Shown here: positions 55,778 to 64,000 of the stretch, in pieces
Layout of the letters: the number at the start of each line of letters is the position of its first letter
How positions within the stretch are numbered: position 1 is the first letter of the stretch
NCBI GenBank assembly: GCA_022559845.1
Contig: CM040126.1
Coordinates: forward strand, 45,564,458 to 45,628,457
Direction of reading: 5' to 3'
Source: Amorphophallus konjac
Taxonomy: Eukaryota > Streptophyta > Magnoliopsida > Alismatales > Araceae
Length of the DNA: 64,000 nucleotides
Translations under genes and position numbers: made by a program
The notes under the pieces: generated by a model
Database searches by the model: none
Seen by the model: the letters and a program-made list of their open reading frames with translations, nothing else
Told to the model about the DNA's origin: nothing

Positions 55778-57166
55778 TACCTAAATCCCAACCATCCATC
55801 TCTTTTTGATACAATCTCCACCCTCCATCTACCCAACTTTCCCTATAAATAGCCCATGACAAGGAGGAGAAATGGAGTTCTTCTTTTGGCATTTTTCTCT
55901 CCCTCTCACATCTTTTAGTTCACCAAGTTTACCCTGTTTCGTCTCTCTTCTCCTCTTGCTGTATTCATGAAAGTTCTTTGTGTTTACGTCCTCTACAAGT
56001 TCTTCTTCTGTATCATCTTCTAATTCCTTCTACTTTTCAAGGTATTTTATATTTTTCACTGTGCTATCCTATTCATCTGTGAACCCGTGTTTCTCTCTAT
56101 TATTCTCCTTGTTTCTCACCTTTCTAGTCATTTTCTTCTCTTTCTTTCTTCATAAAAGTTCTTTATTTTTAAAAGATCTTCAACTTCTTCTTCTAAACCA
56201 TATTCTAATTCTGTATGGTTTGAAAGTTATTTCCCACTTTTCAACTTGCTGTCCTATGATTTCACTGTTCATCCGAGGCACTACACTCTGTTCTTCCTCC
56301 GTTTTGAAGTTCTTCCACTCTTTTTTTCTCTCTGAGTTCTTTACCAACGTTCTTCCTCTCTTGTAGATCTATATTTTCTTCTTCTACCAATTCCTCTAAT
56401 TCCTCTCCGTTTACTAGTTATATTTATTTTCCCACTATTTTACTCTCTCATCTTCTTTCTTCTTCATCTCTACACAAATCCTTCCACATTCCTCTCTATA
56501 TTTCTCTCCAAAGTTTATCCTCCACAACTCTCCTTTCATGGCGGCGTGCACATCAAGGCGGGCGACGTTTCAAGACTCGTGACGTGGACGACGACGGCTT
56601 CTTCATCCACCTCTTTCCACCGCGATCTCTTTCAAGGCGGAGCGATCCTCTCCAAGGCTCGGCGAGGAGGAGACGATGACGTCATCACCATTACTACTAC
56701 CATCTTCTCACCTCAGGCTCCTCTTTTTGTTATTTCTTTAGTTTCATTTTACTTCATTGTAATCTCATCACATCTTTATTATAAACTTGTCTTGCACTTC
56801 ATGTACTCTTCCTTTTAAGTTAATAAAAGAAGTTATTCTTTTGATCTAGTTTTTGATCTTCTACCCTCTCTACCTCCTTCTATCTCTTCTTTTCACTTCA
56901 TGCAATTATGTTCTATAGCATAGGTGCATAGTCATAGGGGTTTTTAATTAAGTGTTTGATTTTTTCATCATTTCACTATTTTCTTTAAGCAAAGAAAAAT
57001 CACAAGAATTTTCCAAAGGACTCCAAGGTTGTTAACTCTAAAAATCTCTTCTTCCCTGTGGATTCGACCCTTCTTGCCACCATATTACGTCTTTCTTTCA
57101 TCTAGTGCGAGTTAAAAATTTTAAGATTGATATGCGTGTTTTAAACGATGAACTTTCACGTTATCA
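55778..57166 (+). repeat. 3' LTR of element D, second part
   Basis: Resumes with TACCTAAATCC after the right TATTC copy (55773-55777) and ends TTATCA, directly before GTCGC at 57167. It keeps the TATA box CTATAAATAG at 55843-55852, which is altered in the 5' LTR. Confidence 0.93.
55843..55852 (+). promoter_or_regulatory. TATA box in 3' LTR of D
   Basis: CTATAAATAG; transcription from here would read rightward out of D into gag of F. Confidence 0.7.
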
Positions 57167-58240
57167 GTCGCCACATGAACACTTGGCCTACTATGTTACG
57201 GCCATGGGTGAGTTAGCGTTGGACGAATCATATCTCCTCCGTTACTTCGCTACTTCGCTCACGGGAACGGCCTTTCAATGGTATTCCCGTCTGAAGCCTA
57301 ACTCAGTCGTCGACTGGGCGGATCTCTAGAAGAAATTCCTCGACCCTTTTCAAACAGCCGAGCGAAAGGTCTCCCTAGCCGAACTCTGTTCTCTTCGGCA
57401 GAAAAAGGGCGAGAGCGCCCTCAACTTCATCCAAAAGTGGCAAGACCTCAGCATGAGGTGTGTCAGTCCACACGTTCAGGAAGACGCCATCACCATATGC
57501 CCTCGAGGTCTGGCGGCCGAGGTCAGCAAAAAGCTTCTCGGCACCAATATCAAAGGCTTCGACCAACTCAATTCGACGATCGCCGAAATAGAGATGTTCT
57601 TCACCGATAACCCGAGCTACACTGCAGCAAAGGGTAAGCAAGTGCGAGAACGCCAGTCTGGCAAGGAGGTGAACATCATAGAGTTCACCCCTGCTGCTAA
57701 GGCCAGTAAGGAGGCCGAATCTAGTGGCTCTAACAAAAAGCCAGCAGACAAGCCGGCTGCTCCCTCCTTCTTGGAGCGTATGAAGACACCCTTCTCCTTA
57801 AAGAAGGAACACACGAAGATGCTCTTCGACCACTGCATGGCCCAGAAGATTGTTGAGCTGCCCGAGATCCGTAAGCTGGACAAGGCCCTAAAGACCGATG
57901 ATCCCAGTTATTGCCTGTATCATCGCATGCTGGAAACTCAATCGAAGATTGCTACGTCTTCAAGACTAAGGCGCAGAAGCTGATCCGAGACGGCCTCGTT
58001 AAAATGAAGAGTGGTCTCGTCGATCTCCCGCAACCACATACGTGGGCCAGGCCAGCTAAGGCAGCACGCGTGGCTCACCACTCAGCCAATGTCATCCACA
58101 TGATGGCTGCGTTTTCTCTTTCTGATGACGAGTCAGAGGAGCCCGGTGCCAGTCGAAGGGGATGGTCGATTTGGTATCCGAGGTGGAGGCCCTGGCATGA
58201 TCACAGGCCTCTCTCCTTTCCTAGGGAGAGAACCCAGTGA
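57167..58240 (+). pseudogene. Gag of element F, C-terminal part
   Basis: Continues the Gag core: P-H-E-H-L-A, S-L-T-G-T-A-F-Q-W-Y, F-I-Q-K-W-Q-D, then a Tat-type Cys/His cluster C-L-Y-H-R-M-L followed after a frameshift near 57925 by S-I-E-D-C-Y-V-F-K. A TAG at 57327-57329 interrupts it. The end of Gag is not sharply defined; the second frame runs to 58240. Confidence 0.88.
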
Positions 58241-60538
58241 CTCTTCGATATCCTCATCGAGGGGGGGTAAATCATGCCCCGCGACTCGCCGGCCGACTAC
58301 ACCCATTGGGACCGTAGTCACCCTCAATACTACCCCTTCCACGCTAGAATCTACCACCCGATCGAGTCCTGTGAGGAAGTTCAACACCTTATCCAGGAAC
58401 AGATCCAATGGGAGCAGATCGATGCAGAAGGAAACTCCATGTCGCTCGTCAGGCTTTGACAAGCTGTCGAGGAGACCCTGAACACCGCCAGGAGTGCGCC
58501 AGAGCGGCCAGACTCCCCTCAAGAAAATGGGCATGGGCTGCCTTACCAGCATCCTCCAGAATGGCTCGAGTTCCAGACTGACAACTGAGAGGCGCTCGAG
58601 CGATTGCGGAGGTGTAGAGAGCACGACGCCAGTCAAGAGACGGAGCCGACTGACTTCTAGGTCAACATCATCCATTCTTTTACTCCGTCGGCCCCTTCGG
58701 GCTCCCAGACGTCAATAGCTAACCAGCCAACCCTAGCCACTTTGGCCGTGCGGTGACAGTCCTGGCGGGAGCTAAAGTCTCTCCCTTTCCCTGAAGAAGA
58801 CACCGCTAGGCTCCTCCGGGTGCTTCTCGGCCGAGAGAGGACGTTTTGGTGGGCGAGACGACAACGGGCCCTTCAGCTCTCTCTCGTCCTCCTCCCATCC
58901 TATCTCCATCTCTGGCATCCGTGGATAGGAAGGAAAAACAAAAGCAGGGCGAGGCCCCCCCTCAGCCTCGTCACATCTCCTCAGCGGATGAGCCGTTGGA
59001 TCCTCTCCGCCCACCCGTCAACACAATTTGAAGTACAAAGAAGGCATCTTCGGAGTCTTCAGCGGCTTCGACTCAAGCGGCAGGCCCACCACCACAAGGC
59101 TCAACCAGTCCGCAGAGTCGGGATAATTGTGCAGAGCAACAATATCCTGCGGCGCCTTTGGTCGTCGCCAGGCCCAGCCCTCAGCGTGATCACAAAGGCA
59201 AGGCTAAGGAGCAGGACAACAAGCATATTCCCCAGTCTGATTCTCAACAAAACCTGTCACCACCGCGGTTAAGGCATCAAACCGTGCACACGTCTTCGGA
59301 CGCTAGCACAAGCCTACCGATTCCTCGTAGGCTCCTGTCGCCACCACGGTTAAGGTATCAAACCACGCACACGTCTTCGGACGCCAGCACCAGCCTACCT
59401 ATTCCTCGTAGGCTCCTATCGCCACCGCGGTTAAGACATCAAACCGCGCACCCGTCTTCGGACTCCAGCACGTAGGTTCCTGTCGCCACCGCGGGTAAGG
59501 CACCAAACCACGCACACGTCTTCAGACGCCAGTCCCAGTATCCCGGCATACCAGGAATTATTGCTCGAGGTAATCGAGTAGGCGATCAACGCCACCTTCC
59601 AGATACAACAAGCGGAAGGCGCCTGGATCGAAATTCGGGCAAAGAAAAGTCATCAACCTCACCCTGCAAAGGCACCAGCTCGGAGATATCCTCACCAGGA
59701 TTTATCAACCCCGGCTCCAGTGCCTCTGCCTCCTACTCCCTTGGAGACCGCCATTGCCATGAGACAAGAGAAAAATAGGAAGAAGAACCTTAGAAGACGG
59801 CTCAAGAAACAAGCTGAACAAGCAGCCGCCCTACAGTCACCAGCCGAGCCAACGCCTCTCCAAAGGCTCCAGCAGCTCATTGATGACATGTAGGAATACG
59901 TTCTTCCTCATCCTACCGGAGCTCTCCCACTCGACAGCTATATCCCGTGGGAAGAAATGCAGAAACGAGCCCGCCTCAGAAATTGGGTCCAAGAGATGAT
60001 CCAGAAGCTTAAGAACGGCGAAAGGCTCTTAATCCCAGACGAGCTCTCCTTGTGCTATAAAGACAAGGAGATCACAACAGGGCAGCTAGAAAAAATACTT
60101 CAGAGCTGTACCTGCAACATGGTGGCCATTCCACCCCCTGATAACATTAATGCTTCTCGGCGAGGAGAGCCAGTGGCCTCCCGAACAAGACAAAGAACAA
60201 CTGCCCCGCTCGGGCTACAGCCAGCTCCAGAACACACAGGCTGAGGTCGAGGTTGAAGTCAAGGTCGAGGTCGGTGACGCGATAGAGGCCGTGGGAGAGC
60301 TCCCGAGCTACCCCTCTCTCAGTCCACCTTCGACTCGGAGTGAATCATCCTCTTTCAAGGAGAGAAACCGGCTCCCATTCAGGAAGTAGAAATTCGGAGG
60401 GGACCTGGTATCTTCGATCCTTCTAGCATTGAAGAGGCTACTGCCAGCCTCCCAGCCCCTACGCCAGTACCGGCCTCTGCGACAGAGCAAGCGGGACCGT
60501 CCGGCAAGGATTAGCCAGCCCGCCAGCCACCCCCAGAA
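58241..60538 (+). pseudogene. Long low-complexity linker between Gag and protease of F
   Basis: No known domain. One frame (58846-59475, with a stop near 59029) is Ser/Pro/Gln-rich and holds the 81-bp repeats. A second frame from about 59550 to 60244 has a basic, probably coiled-coil stretch (R-Q-E-K-N-R-K-K-N-L-R-R-R) near 59765 and charged helices near 59960-60110, with a TAG near 59890. Frames change several times, so the original product cannot be read with certainty. It might be a spacer in the polyprotein or a separate ORF. Confidence 0.55.
59253..59520 (+). repeat. 81-bp tandem repeat in the linker of F
   Basis: Three copies start at 59253, 59334 and 59415, plus a degenerate fourth. 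The unit is 27 codons and encodes S-P-P-R-L-R, then S-S-D-A-S-T-S-L-P-I-P-R-R; the protein-level repeat is conserved. Confidence 0.92.
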
Positions 60539-62744
60539 GTGCCATCATTGGCATCCCTATTCCAGGAGACCGCTGGCGATCAGAGTCAGTATGATCCCAG
60601 TGGTAAGGGCAAGGCAGTGCAACTTCCTGACGGGGAACAGCACGGCAGCTCACAGAAGGCTCAGCCTAGCATACTACCCTCTCTGGAGGATGCTCGAGCC
60701 CGAGCCGACCGAAAAGTCCTCCACCAGATGAAGCGCTTCTCTGCCAGTATTTCAATTTAAGAAGCCATCGCTTGGAGTAAAGATCTAAGGGAAACTCTTA
60801 TCAAAATACTCCAAGAGCCGGAAGTCTATGAAGCACATGCCGCAGAAATAAAGGCAGCTACCTACGGAGCCTTCATAGCTGCCATCTCCTTCACGGAGAA
60901 AGACATGTTGCTTTCCCCCCCGTGCCACAACCGTCCTCTCTACATGAAGGGGAAGGTCAACGGGCATGATGTGAACCGGATCCTGGTGGACGCTGGTGCC
61001 GCTGTTAACATCATGCCAGTCAAGACATTCAAGACTCTATATCTGACCCCATACCTCCAGAAGGTTCAAGCGGTCAAGATATCCGGCTTTAACCAGAACA
61101 CTGAAGATGTACTCGGCCGGGTGGATGTCGACCTGGTGCTCGATGATTTCACCTCCAAGGCAACGTTCTACATCATCGACTCCAACACATCATATAAGAT
61201 GCTACTGGGCAGAGCCTGGCTCCATGAAAATTTGGTTGTCCCGTCGACTCTCCACGAATGCATCAAGTATGCCAAGGATGGGGAACAACATACAGTCTTT
61301 GCAGACCTGTCGCCGTTCACACCAGCAGAATGTAACCTGGTCGACGCTGCGCTCTACTTCAAGGGGATTAGTCCCTACCCTATGATTAAGAGCAAAAGCA
61401 ACGGTTGACTCTCAGAGGAAGACGATGATGATCTCTTCTCTGTTGACGAGGAAAAGGCTAAGCTTCATCGGCTGCGCCTCGGCTCCAAGTCAACCTCAGA
61501 TCGCCCCGAGAGCCCCCAGATCGACTTCGAGGCTAATATGATTAGCCGAGCTATCGACAAGAGTATATGCTTGCCACCAGACTACATCAAGTTTCCATGT
61601 GCATCCGAGAAGCACGGCGTCGAGTCGCTGACGACATTTATTGTCACCTTTAAGCGACAACACCGAAACAAGAAGAAGGCCAACAGGGGCAAACCTATTG
61701 TCTTCTATAAGGGAGATGTGGTCCCTCAAGCCCCGCCAGATGACGACTTCGGCTGGTCCAGGCAAGCCGATGATGCCCCTGAAGCAGTTCAGGTGTGGGG
61801 TGATCTGTCGCCGCATATTCAAGAAATGTGTCTAAAGCAACACATTCCCCTGTGGCAAACTTCTGCACAACAAAGACATTTTTGTCAGTTGTGGACTCCT
61901 TCCCAGGTCCAGGGGCAACCCCCGTACTTCCATAAGGATACCAGGGGACTTGGCTATGACCAAGACCCAGACTTTCGCGTCCACTATGCAGTCAACATCA
62001 TAGGCTTGGCACGACCAGCCGACGACAGAGCTAGAGTCGAAGCCAAATTCAACAGCTCCGGGGATGAGGAAGAGGAAATTTTGATCCCAATCTCCGTCAA
62101 AGCCAGAACTCTGGCTCAAGCCGTCGAGGAACCCTCCTCGCCTCCTTGCCAAGACAAGGGGGCCGAAGAAGCTCCTCCGATTTTTCAGCCAGTCGAAGGA
62201 CCCAGTTCAACAAACCCTCTTGAGGAGGGGGATATCTCTCATCCTAACTGCGAAGGATTGTCAGCTTCACTAGGCAACTCCGGGGAGATCTCAGCAGCCC
62301 CATTTGACAACTGCTGGCTAGGAACCGACGGTCCAGATCAATCCTCCATGGATCCCAGCAACAACCACTCTCTAGTCCCTTCAACGTCAACCAATGGCTT
62401 CGAGAATCAAGAATGACACGAAGCCGACACCGATGATGAGGATTTCATCGATTTCCAACCCGCTCCTCCCGAGCTGGAGGATGGCGGCCAGGCGACCGTG
62501 GACGAGCTCGTGGAGATCAACCTGGGCGAAGAAGAAGCCCCTCAACCTACATTCGTCAGTGCTCTCCTCACTATGGCAGAAAGGCAGGGCTACAAGCAAC
62601 TCCTGCTGGAATACAAAGACTGCTTCGCCTGGACGTACAAGGAGATGCCAGGGCTAGACCCCTCCGTAGCGGAGCATGACCTAGCCATCTCTCCCTCAGT
62701 TGCTCCAGTCAAGCAACCACAGCGGCGCATGCGCCATGAGCTGG
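60539..62744 (+). pseudogene. Protease and start of RT of element F, broken
   Basis: One frame throughout. Before the protease lies a helical segment (A-W-S-K-D-L-R-E near 60770). Protease: I-L-V-D-A-G-A-A-V-N-I-M-P near 60985 and L-L-G-R-A-W-L near 61200. An acidic linker follows, then D-C-F-A-W-T-Y-K-E-M-P-G-L near 62630, the usual lead-in to RT in Tat elements, and the start of RT before H cuts it. Stops: TAA 60758-60760, TGA 61406-61408, TGA 62414-62416; the two TGA codons look like former CGA arginines. The D-A-G triad departs from the common D-T-G/D-S-G, so protease activity is doubtful. Confidence 0.85.
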
Positions 62745-63498
62745 TGTAGATTCTAAGAAATCCACTTAAGGGAAAACTAAGAAGAATTAAAAGGGAAAAA
62801 GAATGGGAAAGATGAGAAAATGGGAGCATGCGAGGATGATAAGGGGAAAGGTGATCTCCAGAGACGCGAGGGCTTCAAAGATATAACAATAAAGAATATG
62901 AGGGATCGCGAAAAATAGCTTAAAAGAAGCAGGGGAGATTGTGAGTACACCTTCTCTTTCTATCGGCCGGTCGATGAAGAGAGTTCCTCTTGTTGATTAC
63001 CCTTGCAAAATAATAACAAACACCAATAAAAGATGTGGATTAGAAATCAAGGTGAGTGTAGCATCAAGTTCATAATAGAAATAAACATGAAAAGTATGTA
63101 TAAGAACACACCTTATTGGGTGTTGGCTCTTAAACCCCTATGCAAAGGGTGAGGATGAAAGTATGATGTATGATGAAAAAAAATAGAGAGAGATGTGCAA
63201 GTGTTGCACTAAGGGAGATGTGCTAGAGTGCACAACGTGGGAAGATCTCAATATTGAGATAAAAAGAGATAAAAGAAGAATATGATATGATGCATGCAAT
63301 TAACTAAAGCAAAATAAGAGATAGGAGGGGGAAAGCTTAGTGATTTTCTCCGATTGGCTTCAAGATCTTCAAGGGAGGAAGAAGAACTCCATGGATGAAG
63401 CTTGTAGGTTCATGGGAGCCTCCTCCTTGAGCCTTTGGTCCAACAGCACCTCCCCTTGGATTGATATTGATGTCCTTAACACAAGGGAGAGATGGGTC

Positions 63499-63508
63499 CT
63501 ATTTATAG
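63499..63508 (-). promoter_or_regulatory. TATA box in H
   Basis: The minus strand reads CTATAAATAG. It fits a minus-strand element whose transcription would start near 63470. Confidence 0.65.
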
Positions 63509-63509
63509 A

Positions 63510-63960
63510 GGTGAAATTCGGAATTAATTCCAAGAAAATTAGAAAACCATGTTTTAATGGGATTTACAGGGAGATATTCATTGGGCAAGTGTCCTCCCAA
63601 CCTTAGAAAGTCATAGGAACCCTTTCCCAAGTGGAAAAGGAGGTTAAAGTGAGAGAGGGAAGTGAAATTCGGAGTTTAATTCTACAAAAATTAGAAAACT
63701 GAGTTTTGGTGGGATTTGAGAATGGGGATCCTTCCTCCAAGTGTCCTTACAATATTAGGAAGCCATATGAACTCTTTCCCAAGTGGAAAAGGAGTTTAAG
63801 TGAGGAAGGGAAAGGAAATTTGGAGTTTAATTCCATAAAAATTAGAAAACTGAGTTTTGATGGGATTTGGAAAGAGGGATCCTTCCTCCAAGTGTTCTTA
63901 CAATATTAGGAAGCCATAGGAACCCTTTCCCAAGTGGAAAAGGAGTTTAAGTGAGGGAGG
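63510..63960. repeat. About 151-bp tandem repeat in H
   Basis: TTAGAAAAC recurs at 63539, 63691 and 63842, and CCTTTCCCAAGTGGAAAAGG recurs at the same spacing. It occupies the part of the LTR where the solo LTR has its foldback array. Confidence 0.88.
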
Positions 63961-64000
63961 GAAGGGGTTCTGTTCGAAATCAAAATTCTGTAAGAAATGG

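Larger units (their letters stand above)
37203..57166 (+). mobile_element. Element D: non-autonomous Athila-like element, split by E
   Basis: About 8.6 kb without the nested E: 5' LTR 37203-39126, tRNA-Asp primer site, leader, an Athila-type gag (one stop), a 451-codon ORF of unknown function, 3' untranslated region, polypurine tract, and a 3' LTR split by E. No protease, RT, RNase H or integrase is present, so it must have been copied by a related autonomous element. It sits in gag of F. Confidence 0.85.
19345..62744 (+). mobile_element. Element F: Tat-lineage Ty3/gypsy element, multiply interrupted
   Basis: Plus-strand element with a 5' LTR split by C, primer site 34327-34344, a long leader with 84-bp repeats, gag split by D (36289-37202 and 57167-58240), a long linker, protease, and the first part of RT, cut by H at 62744. 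The Gag motif C-X-Y-H-R with G-N-S-I-E-D-C and the protease motif V-D-A-G-A-A-V-N-I-M-P suggest the Tat group of non-chromodomain gypsy elements. The rest of RT, RNase H, integrase and the 3' LTR are not in the window. The left boundary is tentative. Confidence 0.75.
62745..64000 (-). mobile_element. Element H: LTR of the solo-LTR family, running off the window
   Basis: Begins TGTAGATTC right after the RT lead-in of F. It shares TCCACTTAAGG, CCAGAGACGCGAGGG, GATGAAGAGAGTTC and TTACCCTTGCAAAA with the solo LTR at 20665-22287. Its TATA (CTATAAATAG on the minus strand at 63499-63508) gives the orientation. At 1256 bp it is probably a still incomplete LTR. Small frames inside have no support. Confidence 0.8.

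Overview
The window is plant (angiosperm) nuclear DNA made almost entirely of nested LTR retrotransposons. I find no convincing host gene. The evidence is six Ty3/gypsy-type elements with recognisable gag, protease, reverse transcriptase (RT), RNase H (RH), integrase (IN) or chromodomain segments. It also includes plant-type primer sites (initiator tRNA-Met, tRNA-Asp), CTATAAATAG TATA boxes in LTRs, a 5S-rRNA-bearing Cassandra-type LTR fragment, and Athila- and Tat-type gag proteins.

Element names A-H are mine. A (minus, Tekay/Del-like chromovirus) runs from 542 to 16793 and holds its 3' LTR and the 3' half of pol. Composite B (3137-14516) sits in A's pol, flanked by the 5-bp duplication CGAAG. 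G (minus, Athila-like LTR plus 3' region, 16794-19107) sits in A's RT. After a short copia-like fragment (19108-19344) comes F (plus, Tat-lineage), from about 19345 to the break at 62744. C (minus, CRM/Galadriel-like chromovirus, 20001-31374, duplication CAAGG) sits in F's 5' LTR. C's own 3' LTR carries a solo LTR (20665-22287, duplication CCGAT). D (plus, non-autonomous Athila-like, 37203-57166, duplication GTCGC) splits F's gag. E (minus, Tekay-like chromovirus, 44420-55772, duplication TATTC) splits D's 3' LTR. H (62745 to the window end, same LTR family as the solo LTR) cuts F at the start of RT.

Depth reaches at least five layers: A, G, F, D, E. If the copia-like fragment is a separate insertion there are six. 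Reading frames continue across each insertion once the insert and one copy of the target duplication are removed. Nearly all element genes are broken by stop codons and one-base frameshifts. The long exceptions are the 539-codon gag-protease frame of B and a 451-codon frame of unknown function in D.

The most unusual signal is structural. LTRs of at least five unrelated families (A, B, G, the solo LTR, F, and in another form E) carry clusters of short GC-rich foldbacks of about 20-50 bp in AT-rich sequence. Arm sequences are specific to each family, but the layout is shared. In B the two arms often change together. Other points of note are the D ORF with repeated FTFDL motifs, the hybrid B insertion with Cassandra and gypsy ends, and long minisatellite leaders and linkers in F.
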